Positions 34,184 through 45,117 of a DNA stretch of 64,000 nt are shown one piece after another. Positions within the stretch are counted from its first letter, which is position 1. Each line of letters opens with the position of its first letter. Under the pieces are notes generated by a model. That model was not told where the DNA came from, ran no database searches, and saw nothing but the letters and a program-made list of their open reading frames with translations. A program made the position numbers and the translations under genes. Source of the stretch: Nigrospora sphaerica (lineage: Eukaryota; Ascomycota; Sordariomycetes; Amphisphaeriales; Apiosporaceae); the NCBI GenBank assembly GCA_018287875.1, contig JAGVVL010000009.1, positions 4,402,001-4,466,000 on the forward strand, read 5' to 3'.

Positions 34184-37062
34184 ATGAGATTGCTTTCGTC
34201 CTTCTTTGGCTATGGCCTCTGGGCCGTCCCTTCCTTGCTCTTACTCGGTGCCCACGCCCAGTGCGATAGTAACAAGTACGTCACCCCTTCCTGCTCGCCA
34301 TTATGTGACCTTGGCTGAGCTGGAGCCTTCAGTCGCTGCCTCAATGACTTGTTCCCTTGCGATTCGCCCAATGAACTCATTGTGGCCGAGCAATTCTGTG
34401 TCCATGTCAATGAGCCTTCGGCCACTTTCTATCCTCCGCGAGCCACGGATGCGTGTGGGTTTCAGAAGTCCGTCTATGTCTCCGCGTAAGTGCTTGAAAA
34501 GTCGAGTTGTCATACCTGGAGCTCCACGTCTTAACAATTAGAAATAGCTGCGCCTGTGGACCACAGCCTTGCGACGTGCGCCTGACAAGCACTCTTACTA
34601 CCACCGTCGTTCCCACCGACGTTCCGACCATTGCGACCATCGACGAATCTCCCGTGTCGATTGCCACGGCCCATGCCGTTCTTGCCTCGCCTGCTTCCAT
34701 TACTTCTGCGACGACCGGAGGCAGCGCTCCTGCCACTGGTTCGACGGGCACGAGCTACGAGACGTCGTCCTCTGCCAGCAGTTCGAGCGGTCCTGCTCTA
34801 TACCACGTCGAGTCCATGCCGAAACTGTCGATCCCTATCACCAGCTCCGGAGGAATGACGGACAGCAATGTGTTCCCGTCGCCAGGAAAGAGCACAGAGT
34901 CTCAGTCGTCCTCGGATACGCCCTCCTCGTTGCCTCTAAGGAGCAGCGAGACGACGCCTACCGGAGTTTTGTTCCCCGTATCGCCACCTACAAGCAGCAG
35001 TGGGATTTCTTCCTCGGGCAGTTCGTCCCCTGAAACTACCGCCGCGCCGCCGCCCAATTTCGGGAGGCCGCCACCGAACGGGAGACTGCCATCGCCTCGC
35101 AGCAGCGACACTTCTTCCACCGAGACTTCAAGCTCGGAAGCGAACACGCCAAGCTCAGCGCCTGGAAGCATTGAGACTTCTTTGACGGGGACTGTAATGT
35201 CGTACTCCAACAAGCGCCCCATGTCCTCTTCGCCTCCCGTATCCTCTGTGCGTCCCTCATCTTCTGCCCCTCGTCCATCCTCTAGCCCTTTCTCGTCCCC
35301 CGTGCCGCCTCTAAGCAGCAGCGAGATACAACCCATTGGGACTCAGAGCTCTTCCATGGTCACGCCCCTCGCACCGCCGCCAAGGCCTATTGAGCCTCCC
35401 TCCACGGGGACTGGGAGCTCGTACCCCAGCTCGTCTCCAACGCCGTCCCTGAGCACCGGTGAATCGTCGTCAACTGGCACTGGAAGTTCGTACTCCAATA
35501 CAGCTCCCACATCCTATACGAGCCTTTTATCATCTGCAGTTCCCTCGTCGTCCATCTCTCCCTCGTCGTCTATCCCTGCCTCGTCGTCTATCCCTCTTTC
35601 GTCTTCTAGGCCGCCTTCAAGCAGCAGCGAGGTTCAATCCACCATGATTTCTCCCACTGTCAAGCCCCCGACGCCGCAAACTTTTGGCAGGCCATCAACT
35701 CCTGAAATCACCAGCGAGCCGTCATCTACGGGACCGGGGGGCTCATCCTCCGCGCCCGCTAAGCCACCGACAAGAAAGAGCGAGACGGTGCCGACGGTGA
35801 GTACAAGTCAATCATACGCGAACAGCAGAGGCTATAATGGTACTTCTTATTCGGCGGCGACTACCATTGGTACTGCACCGCCCACGGAGTACAGTTTCCG
35901 GCCCGGGACGCACACGGGAAGATGGAACTATAGCACGTCCGGGCCCTCATTGGAGCCTCTCTTTTCAGCTACGGGGGGCACTGGTCAAGCACCTCGGCCC
36001 CACACGGTGCTTGGAAACACGACCCCCAAGTTGGTGGCGACTGGTGAGCCCGCCCCGCCGCAAAGCTCCGTGGGGAACCCATGGGCCTGGACATGGTCTC
36101 CACGGCCTAAGCCGACGGCCCAGGCGCCCCCTCCACCTGATCAGGGTCTTCCTACCCCTACTGGATCCACCACTTGTACGGACGGTACCGGCACGGCGCC
36201 CTCGGGGGTCACGAATACGGCCTTGACGGGGGCACCGACCCAGGGGCTGATTACTGGAGGTGGCGCGGCGCTCCCTGACCCCTCGACGTTCAAAACCATG
36301 ACGGGGAAGCCTTCACGAAATGCTACCAAGTCGGTGATGGGACCTCGCAACTCCAACCCCCTGACGGGCCCGGCTACTCCCCAAACGTCGGCTGCGGGCG
36401 CCTCCAACGCGACGACGCGGGCCATTACCGACGGGCCCGACGCCAAGCCCCAACCGACCAGCATCGTCACGAGCGTGTCAGAGCCGCCGGACCCGGTGGC
36501 GTCGCCGAGCTGCCGGCGGGGGGAGGACCCGGGGATCCTGGACAACGCCGGGTTCGAGGGGAGCGGCGAGGGGGACGGGACGGAGCCGTGGGACTTCGAC
36601 TCGGCCTCGCCATGGACGCAGTCGTGGGGGCTCGCGGCGACGGGGGCCAACGGGACATGCCGGTCGTTCCGGGTGACGCTGGCACGCAGCACCGACGGCA
36701 CGGGCGAGGCGAGCCAGCTCTGGCAGGCGCGCCTGCGGTCGCCCGTCTACCCGGTGCGCCCAGGCCGGCGCTGGCGCCTCGCCTTCTGGGTGCGCTTCGC
36801 CGAGCAGAACAGCGCCCGCGTCGACGTCATCGCCGGCGCCGCCACCGGATCCCCCGCCGCCTCCGCCGTCGCCTGGCGCGACTTCGCCCCCGCCGGCGGC
36901 TGGACCCGCGTCGTCGCTGACTTCGCCCCCGACCCCCAGGCCCGCACCCTCGAGCTCCAGTTCTGGTACCTGCTCGACGGCGCCCTGCAGAACACCGTAT
37001 GGATCGACTCGGTCGACTTGGCCCCGGCCCCCGGCGTCTCTGTCGATCTCATTGTCTCCTAG
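34184..37062 (+). CDS. Secreted mucin-like protein with C-terminal carbohydrate-binding-like domain
   Basis: Exons 34184-34275, 34333-34485 and 34542-37062; introns of 57 and 56 bases; 921 residues. The second exon is only open in the frame that the splices require, which supports the model. It has a signal peptide (MRLLSSFFGYGLWAVPSLLL.., cleaved near AHA-QC) and a Cys-rich segment with about eight Cys (QCDSN, RCLNDLFPC, FCVHV, ACGFQ, SCACGPQPC). About 650 residues of Ser/Thr/Pro-rich, probably O-mannosylated stalk follow. From Cys739 to the end is a beta-rich domain starting ILDNAGFE and ending in WIDSVDL, the pattern of galactose-binding-like/CBM4_9 jelly rolls. No GPI signal or membrane span is evident at the C-terminus. 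It is probably a wall-bound or secreted adhesin-like protein (inference). An alternative in-frame start at 34085 lacks a signal peptide at its N-terminus. Confidence 0.82.
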
Positions 37063-37953
37063 CCGGCCGGGAGCGCGACAGCGAAGGCGCGCGAGCGAGT
37101 GGCACGGGGGTACATACTGTCTCCTTGACAAAAGAAGCATCTTGGCTTTGCATTGGTTGCGTACATTTCTTCGGCCGGGAAGAGAATCTTGGCTTCGCAT
37201 GGGGTTCCTACATCTCTTTGACTAGAAGCATCTTGGCTTTGCATCTTTTTGCGCGGGGGGGAAGGGGGTGCAAGGGGGGTTTATCACGTAAGGGCACTCT
37301 TTGTTCCAACACCGAAATGTGGGCTTTTGTCTCACATCGTATCTTTCTACCGGCCGTCCGTTTGGACGGCACAATTATTCCCATATTCTATACATGCCCA
37401 TCTTCCCATTCGGCGGATTGCCTGCCACTGGGTGAAAAGTCCCCTGCTGTGCTAGGACCTGAGTTCATAGTGCCGTGGAATGCTGCATTTAATACCCAGT
37501 CGTATTCACAGATCAGCACCATAGAAATTCAATCTCCACCGCGTAGAAATCATACGAGATCGGCTACGTCAAGGTTGATATCGGAAGGGCTCCTGTCTCT
37601 TTGCGCGGGCATGTATTTCAATGTGATTTTAGGGGGTACCTGGCCTGCCAACGATCTGTCATCTTTGTGTCGTAAATGTCAATGGGTTTTGACTCGGCCA
37701 TAACAGCGCCCTGACACATGTGCTTCATTATCGTTCGGGAGGTTGATCCAGAACAGAAAAGAAACAATGTCTTTATTTCCGAGAGTTTCCATGGGCAAAG
37801 GACGGTTGGAAATAAAAGAGAGTTCCCCGGACGTCACCACTTTTAAGACCCAGGGTATTCCCCAGATCGACGCAGGCACGACAAAGGTAGGAGTTCACCG
37901 CTTCCACAACCCGCCGTATAGAGGCTCCTTAGGATAAACTCAAAATAACCACG
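37063..37953. other. Intergenic region with imperfect direct repeats
   Basis: Apart from the repeats at 37111-37251, no feature is seen. Confidence 0.5.
37111..37251. repeat. Three imperfect direct repeats of about 48 bp
   Basis: Units begin at 37111, 37162 and 37209 with TACAT and share AAG..ATCTTGGCTTTGCAT. They lie 50-190 bases after the stop codon of the mucin-like gene, perhaps in its 3' UTR. Confidence 0.85.
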
Positions 37954-38880
37954 ATGGAATCCACCGAGTATTTCAGGACCCTGGACGGGTTTCCGGTTGA
38001 CATCGTGAAGCTTGTGGCAAGGTCGGACCTGCTGCCGCCACGAGCAGTTTCCCGTCTTCGCGCCATCGGGGCTACCTTGGCACATGTTCCCAGGGCTGAG
38101 CATAAACAATATTTCATCCGGCTGGTTGAAAGTTACTCGGGAGACCTTGTACACTGTCCCTGGTGTGACGCCTTCCACCTGCCTCAACTGGCCATGCCCA
38201 AAAACCAACCACGGCGCAGTTGCGAGTCTTTTGCCCTGCGGGAGATGCCGGGCTCGGCTCATCCGCTTGCCATCTACAGGATCCTGGTGCAACAGCGCCG
38301 TGGACATCTATCCAAGGCATCGCATCAAGCACTCGCTAAGAGCGATGCTTTCGTCACCAGGGATGGGGTCGTCTGCGAGAGGGGAGGCTCTGTGGCGATG
38401 AGTGCCACGGGATCCGAAATGGTTGTGGCTTGCAGTACTACCTATCGGTCGACTAATGTCTGGCACAGGGCTAGGTCGACCGTCCATCTTTGTGTGCACG
38501 ACCAGGTTCACGTCCACTTCCGTTCCCTCGAAGAGACCGAGGGCTTCTGCCCGGAAACGGGCATCTACCGCGATATCGACGGAGCTCGCGTTGCCGTGCC
38601 CCTAGGCTGCATCGAGGGCTGCGAGCCCTGCAATCGGGACTTCTCCGTCGATATCGGGAAAAGTGTCTTGCACGGCGAGGCCGCCCAAGTGACGGTCAAG
38701 ATCTGGCACTTCTTGGGCCTCTCGCCCGACGCCACAGCTTGGGATGTGGCCGGCGCTATGCAAACGCCGCCGATGCCTTGGGGCTGTGGACCCGTCGTGA
38801 GGCCCAGCACCGGCGTCGGCAGCGTCGAGAGGATGTACGAATGCTTGAAGAGGCAAGCTGAGGTTGCGAAGGGAGAATAG
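37954..38880 (+). CDS. F-box-like hypothetical protein
   Basis: Intronless ORF of 308 residues. The N-terminal 50 residues (DGFPVDIVKLVARSDLLPPR, then LRAIGATLAHV) have the spacing of an F-box, which in SCF ubiquitin ligases binds Skp1. The rest contains paired cysteines (CPWCDAFH near 68, CIEGCEPC near 218) that could bind a metal, and ends in a Lys/Glu helix. It lacks a signal peptide or membrane span. F-box-like genes of this size form large, poorly characterised families in Sordariomycetes, so substrate and role are unknown. The start is the first Met of the frame before the F-box-like helix. The F-box call is by pattern only. Confidence 0.6.
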   Translation: MESTEYFRTLDGFPVDIVKLVARSDLLPPRAVSRLRAIGATLAHVPRAEHKQYFIRLVESYSGDLVHCPWCDAFHLPQLAMPKNQPRRSCESFALREMPGSAHPLAIYRILVQQRRGHLSKASHQALAKSDAFVTRDGVVCERGGSVAMSATGSEMVVACSTTYRSTNVWHRARSTVHLCVHDQVHVHFRSLEETEGFCPETGIYRDIDGARVAVPLGCIEGCEPCNRDFSVDIGKSVLHGEAAQVTVKIWHFLGLSPDATAWDVAGAMQTPPMPWGCGPVVRPSTGVGSVERMYECLKRQAEVAKGE

Positions 38881-39833
38881 GAGGGACAGTGAGAGAACGA
38901 GGCCGGCACACGACTGCTTCAAACGTTGGAGTGCCTTGAAGTCAAGCACTCGACGGCGGTACGGGAGGCGTGGATACTTGTACCGGGAGAGGTAATGGGC
39001 AATAGACAGTATTCAGGGGCGACAATGTCTGCTATCCATAGCCTCCTTCGGCAATCTATGCTATATAGAGCAGCGTTAAGTACCCATTTAAGAAAGTACT
39101 TATACCTCTACCCCTTTTTCGTGCCTGCCTTCCCTCTTCCCTTCCCTCTTCCCTATAGAATTCACATGATACGGAAATGAAGATTACGAGGGAGGTTACG
39201 AGTACATATCACATTACTACTATGCTATAGAGAAATTATATATATTAATACGTGCCCGCGCAGGGCTCGCTCTTATTTCGCTGTGTATGCTAGGCTAGCC
39301 TCCGGGTCAGTCTCTAGGCCAGTTTGCAAGCCAGTCTCTTGGCCAGGTCGACGGCCGACAACGGATGAGGCTGTCGCAAACCTCGCCGGCGCGCAGAGGA
39401 CACGGAGGGACGGAGTGGGGTCGCGGGGACGGCGAATAAGGCTATATTAAGCCTCGCAAGCCTGGCTATCGGCGGTCCCATCGAAGAACGTTCCCGCGAG
39501 AGGTCACGACCCCGCGCGAGACGCCGCGAGTCTCGCTGGGGCCGTACAAGCACGGCTTCTTTCCTCAGCGTGAGGCACGTACCAGCGAAAAACTGGCGAA
39601 AAGTTGACCCCAAAAAGGCCAGCTTGTTACTGGGATGGCACGGGTTCAGAAACAGTTAAACGCTGACCCCGAAACGCAGCATCGAACACGGCCTTAAGAA
39701 TACCAAACGCCGCTCAGACCACAGCATCAAGATAATCGTCACCAGTCCTGATAAATTTTAACAGATACTCGAAAGAAGGGGTAACCGTACCCGCTTGGCC
39801 ACGCTGGACCAAGAGCCTAAATTGCAAATGGCG
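38881..39833. other. Intergenic gap, partly AT-rich
   Basis: 39080-39260 is pyrimidine-rich then AT-rich (AAATTATATATATTAATA). 39309-39345 contains three imperfect 12-base units of the form AGTCTCTAGGCC. There is no convincing gene. A GC-rich minus-strand ORF at 39314-39613 has no recognisable domain. Confidence 0.5.
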
Positions 39834-42154
39834 CTACAACGTGCGAAGCATGACCGTCAGTAAGCCTGGGAAAAGCTGGGGGAATTCCACCATGTCAGGA
39901 TCGAAAGCCCGAATGGTCTGTGAGGCCAAGTCCCAGTACTCTTTGCTTCGAGATGCGATACGTTTAGACAGCTTCAGCAGGTTCGAGGCCGATACCGAGT
40001 TTGTCGACGGCTGGGTTTTGTCCATGCCGTCTTTGACGCGAAGGAGGATGTGCTGTGTGTCTTCGGCGGTGCAGTAGAAACCACCGCATGCGGCGTGGCC
40101 GTCATCCCGTGTATGCGAGGGGTGATCGTAGAATCGTGCAATCTGGGCTTGCTGCAGCTCGTCGGCCCATGTCAGCCAGCCGCCATCCGCAGTGGCTTCG
40201 TGCAGACCTAACAAGCCGTCGATGAGGAAGGCGTAGTCATCAGCAAAGGCCTTGGTGTCGGAGCGGCCAGGGTGAAAGCGATACAGCGTGTCGCTCGTGG
40301 CGTCCCAGAGCTGCGACTTGATAAAGAGGGCGATCTCAATGGCTGCCTTTACGTAGCCAGAGCCCAGCTGATCATCGGCCTCGGAACTTCCAGGCTCTCT
40401 CAACGTGGCTCCCGCGCGGGCTAGTGCGCTGATGGCCATACCATTGTAGGCCACGATAACTTTCTCGTCAACAAATGGTTGCACTCGCTCGGCCTGGCGG
40501 TGCGCAGCGAGCTTCTCTCGGGCTGACTCGACCAATTTGACCGCATCGCTTTCGGGTATGCTGAACTGAGCGGCCAGCTCGCTAAATGTCTTGGCAACGC
40601 ACAGTACGTTCTGGTTGAGGTAGTCGTCGTGCGGGTCGATTTCGGGATCGCTGTTCACGTTGCCGTGCTCTTTGACGTTCCAGTAAGCGGCTGCTACTGC
40701 ACTCTGCTGCTCATCGCCAATGACCTCGTCAAACTCCCTTTTGGTCCACAGGTAATAGGCACCAGGACGCGTGGCTGCGTGTCCTCTCTTGGCGGGCGAG
40801 TCGGCTGCCTCGCTCGTGGCCAAGCCACCACCCGGGAGTCGGATGGGGGCCGTGGTCAAGTAGTCGGCCAGCTCGAGGACAACTGCGCGAAATTCATCGC
40901 AGGTGGCCTCAGGTGCCTTCTTCCCTTTCAGGTGCATCCACGCATCGTGGAAAATGCCAAGCAAGAGGGCATTGTCGGAAAGTGTCTTTTCGAAAGAGGG
41001 CAGAGACCAGTCCCTGGTTTGGGAGTAGTGGTAAAAGCCTCGCCCTACGTGGTCGCGGAGGCCCTTGGATGCTATGGCACGAAGCGTTTTGACACCGTGG
41101 TCAAAGGCGTCGGAGACGAGCTGATCGCCAAGGATGTCCTTATATTCTTGTGGGATTCTCATCGCCTCGATCAGGAAAGTCAGCTTGGGCGTTGTGGTGA
41201 AGCGTGGCGTCTTGTTGAACCTGTCGAATGTCTCGCGAAGCTTGCCAATGTCGACGTTGCCTGAGAAGAATTGCGGACGCACAGAGATGGGGATGTGGAT
41301 GAAGCCGCCGTGTTTCGTGTCGAACGTCTCCCGCATACGCGTGTAGGCAATCTCGAGCTCGTCCACCCCAGCATCGCCCTCCTCACTAGCATGGTTGTTG
41401 ATGCCCTCATTCATGACCTCGCGCAGGGCTGATATGCTGCTCTGGCCATCCTGGACGATCCTACTGTGTTCTTTTTCCCAGGCGGACTGGACCTTGGTCA
41501 GGATCTGCAAGAAATCGGGGACCTTGGGCGAGTCGTCGGAGCCGTCACGCTGGCCGGCGCCGGGCGGGGCGAAGTAGGTGCCGCCAAAGACAGGGTGCAA
41601 CTCGGGAGTTAGGAAGACGTGCAGGGGATGCCCGGCAACGCTATTGAGTGAATGTATGTATGCAGTATATACGGCGTCGAGGTCGGGGCGTTCTTCTCGG
41701 TCGACGATGATGGGAATGAAGGCATCGTTGAGGAGGTTGATTATGGCGGGGTTGGTGAAGGCCTCTTGCTTCGTCAGAGAGCAATCTAACGGAGGGCGAA
41801 GAGGTCGTTAGCAAGTGCGCGAATGGTCGGGATAGGGGACAGCGGGCACGAACGGTACGAAGCACTGTAGCCAATGTGGAGGAAGATCAGCTTCTTCTCG
41901 TCGGCGGCGCGCTGGACGGCGGCCGTGTCGAATAACTGCCAGTGTATACCGCTGTCCTTCTGGGAGCAAACGTAGGGATTCTTGCTCTTGCCGGCAAGAT
42001 TTTGTAGAGGCGGCAGGTTGGCCTGCGCATTCGAGGGTGCGCCTTGGGCGCTGGCCGAGAGCAGCGCGGACATCATCTTGTCGGCGTTCAACGGGAATGA
42101 GGCTGGGAAAGGAGTCGGCAATCGATCATTATCCCGTCCGGGGCGGGCGTCCAA
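39834..42154 (-). CDS. SPATA20/YyaL-type thioredoxin-like and glycosidase-fold protein
   Basis: Exons 42154-41854 and 41785-39834 (minus strand), with a 68-base intron (GTTCGT..GCTAAC..TTAG); 750 residues, the usual size for the family. The N-terminal thioredoxin-like (DUF255) part has LIFLHIGYSAS, VDREERPDLDAVY and VFLTPELHPVFGGTYFAP. An alpha/alpha-toroid region resembling N-acylglucosamine 2-epimerases follows (GGFIHIPIS, HVGRGFYHY, YNGMAISALARAG, DDYAFLIDGLLGLHE). In most members the IGYSA stretch is followed by CHWCH; here the spliced sequence reads SYHCS, keeping only the second Cys. The biochemical role of the family is poorly known. The start at 42154 is the longest choice; Met codons at 42076/42073 are alternatives. 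The intron assignment is forced by frame. Confidence 0.87.
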
Positions 42155-43286
42155 GAGATGTGGTGTAAGAGATCAAGTCGGAGATGAAGACGTCGCCATG
42201 CGTGCACGCAGTAGCACCTGTCGAGTATTTGTGTGAAGGTTTGTTTGTTGGGAGGCGCGACGAAGAAAGTTGCAAAATGGATTGCTCCGCTCGGGCGCTT
42301 TCGTAATCGGGGTTGTACTAGTAAGTAGCCCGACGCCCTTTTTTTTTTTTCTTTGCCCCTTCCTGCGCAGAAGCTACGGCGATGTACTTTAAGCCAGTAT
42401 TACTGTGTACTTTGCGATGAATCAAGAGTGAGCGGGACTCGAGCAAGTTCCGGGCGGGACATGGGAACAGTGCAGGTTCCCATAGCATCTCCATTCGCTG
42501 TTGCGAGTCCTTATTCCACTGCTGGAGCTGCCCCGCCCCCGCTCGACCGCCGACGTCGCGATAACGTTTTGGGTGGGGGGAGGAACCGCCAGAAACAGGT
42601 ACCCAAACCGGCAATCAGCATCAATCATTTGAAAGGCTCGACGGCGAGAAAATTTTGCTGTGCTGCTGACAGCACGAGGTTTTGCTGTACACCCGGGCTG
42701 CAGGGGCGAATGGAGGGTTCCCAGTGCAACCTCTTGCTGTGTCCCCGGTTCTAGGTGGCGTACCAGAATTGAATTTAGCTCTAAGCTCTCCCCAGAGCAG
42801 CTAGGGACAATAGCTGTTCGTCTGGGTGCACTTACGTAAAACCTGTTCTCCTTGGTAGATGAGCCGCGGGACGCCGAAAACAACCAAGTTGAGACTACAC
42901 GAGGAAAAGGGAAAGCAAAGCGGCGCGTCAATACTTTGGCAGGCTTGGTACCTGTTGACCTAGGTGGCCGAGTACTTATTCATGTCTCCCATACCGCCGT
43001 CAAGTGCTTCGCTTCGAGAAACTCTCTAATGTTTAAAGCAGTCGTAATCCTATTCCTGCATACTTTGCCGCGAGTAAAAGGGCCTTGCGAGGCCTTAGAG
43101 GGAGCCCTAAATGAGGAGATGAGGGCATCGCGAGGTGCACGCAGACAGCCCTCCGCTCAAGGCCTCTCGATAAGGGAAGGATCTCTGCATCACACCGCAC
43201 TTTCCGCCGCCGCCGCCACCGGAAAAGGAACCTAAAGGGGACCCATATTTATGTCCATCTCCATCCCTAATCCATCTCCATCGTCG

Positions 43287-43335
43287 CCATCATCGCCATC
43301 GCCGCCATCGCCGCCATCGCCGCCATCGCCGCCAT
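43287..43335. repeat. GCC/ATC trinucleotide-rich array
   Basis: Repeated GCCATC and GCCGCCATC units, non-coding as far as can be seen. Confidence 0.9.
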
Positions 43336-43734
43336 TGCTTCCCACGCCCTCGAGGGCAGACCTCCAGGGCAGATCCCCAGACTCCAGACCTCCAGACCCC
43401 TCGACCCCACGGGAAGACCTCCAACCCTAGCAGGAATGAATGTGGAAGGGTCTGGCAGGTATTGAAACATGAAGGACTGGACGGGTTGGTGGATTAATAA
43501 ATCTTTAGGGGACCGCGTAGAAATTCTACAGGGCACCGCTTAAAGCCTCTACAGGGCACCTATTAAGGGAGGGAGGCTTCATAAGACTTGCAGAATCCAC
43601 ATGAGTTGCTCTATCGAAGATCCATCTTCCCGGTACAGATTAGCGCAGTATGGTAGGTGCATTGCTTCACAGCTGGATACACGATTGCAACACGGCGGGG
43701 TTCTGAATTGTGCCTGAGGTGTTCATTTGGTCTC

Positions 43735-43993
43735 TTCGATGACGGCATCGGCGTCGATTTGGGAATTCTCGGCACTTGGTTTACAGATGATGCCACTGCT
43801 CATCTCGGACAGGAGCGAGCGCGTTTCTGGATCCTCGATGCTAGCGTGGGCACGCCGGGAGATTAATCAGATCCCGGAGAACCGGCGTGGGCCGAGAATA
43901 GCCATAGAGGTTGGCTCCGCGGGAAAGGGAGCCCGTGTCCCGAGACGCGGCCGATCTACGTCAATAGAAGAGGCCGTTCTCGTCATCAGCTGA
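43735..43993 (-). pseudogene. Possible decayed coding fragment
   Basis: A minus-strand frame of about 86 codons contains one internal TGA (after RRFSGI) and reads like protein (ASIEDPETRSLLSEMSSGII, SQIDADAVIEETK). The TGA could derive from CGA. I do not recognise the family, and the limits are arbitrary. Confidence 0.25.
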
Positions 43994-45117
43994 GATGCCC
44001 CAGCCACGTTGCCAATGTAGATCGACGGGCAACGGCCATGTCAGGCGGGAAATGGGAAGAAGCGGCCGTGAAGAGAAAAAAAAAGTGAAAAAAGAGCCCT
44101 TCAGTTGCGTTCAGACGCCCCGATGGCACGTTCGCTGCTTTAGCCCGCCGGACTAGAAGCCAGACTAGAAGGTGGGCTAGAAGGCGTGCCTGGAGGCGCT
44201 GCTGGTGCGTGAGGCGGTCTAGCGGCCTCGTCCGTCACGACGGCTGCTTCTAGTCGGCCTGTTTCATCTATACGTGGACGCAAGCGGACGCTTGGCTGTT
44301 GATGCTATGAATAGAGCGGCTTGCGCGTGGGATGGAGCCCAAACGGCCAGATTTGCCGGTTGTGCGGCCGTCGCAAGCCCTTTGCCTTGAGATCCAGCCA
44401 CGGACATCCCCCCGTTCCCAGTGCCCTGGCTGTCAGCTGGGTAAGGAATCCTCATGGACTTCCCAAGTAGTCCCCGCTATGAATGCTGGGCTACTTCGAG
44501 ATCGTCCGGCTAGCCAGCCGAGCCAGCCGGTAGCATGGGATGGGATGGTGACGGCGACCGAGCTGGTCTGGCCTATCTCTCTCTCTCTCTCTATCTCTGG
44601 CAAGATGGGAGGGGCGCAAATCTGCTTGTTTCTCGGCATCCCCGCGCAAGCCACTTTACACGCCGAGGACCCCCATGTCCCCATCCATGGGGACAGAACA
44701 GCCAGACGGGAAGAGAGCACGTGTGGCTGACCCCTCCCGACGCGCGCGCCCGAGAGTGCCTGCGCATATGGGGTGGAGAGTACTAACGGCGCCCATGAAA
44801 CGGCGACAGGATGGCCCGAGATGGTCCGCCGCAGGGCCAACCCCGGCGCTCCGGGGCTGCGAAAGGTGGTGGTGGGAGGGAGGCCACGCCCGCCATGGCC
44901 AGCACGGACGACGGCGAAGCAAACGCCTGGCCCCGGCGGTCCTCCCAATGCGTGTATACAAGTCGGAGTCTATGCCCGCCCTTCGCGAAACGCCTTCGTC
45001 GACCCCCTCCCTGTATGGGTGTGTGTACGTATCGTCGGCCCTTCGTCTCGCTTTCCAGCCTCCCGTCGCAACACACGCACATATACAAAGATATATGTAT
45101 ATACCTACATCGCAACC

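Larger units (their letters stand above)
42155..45117. other. Long intergenic gap with a microsatellite and a relic
   Basis: A 12-base T run lies at 42339-42350. A (GCCATC)-type array sits at 43287-43335, and two CTACAGGGCACC copies near 43534 and 43550. A possible relic reading frame is at 43735-43993 (minus), and a (CT)n run at 44577-44592. The last part is the leader of the SAT4-like gene. Confidence 0.5.
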
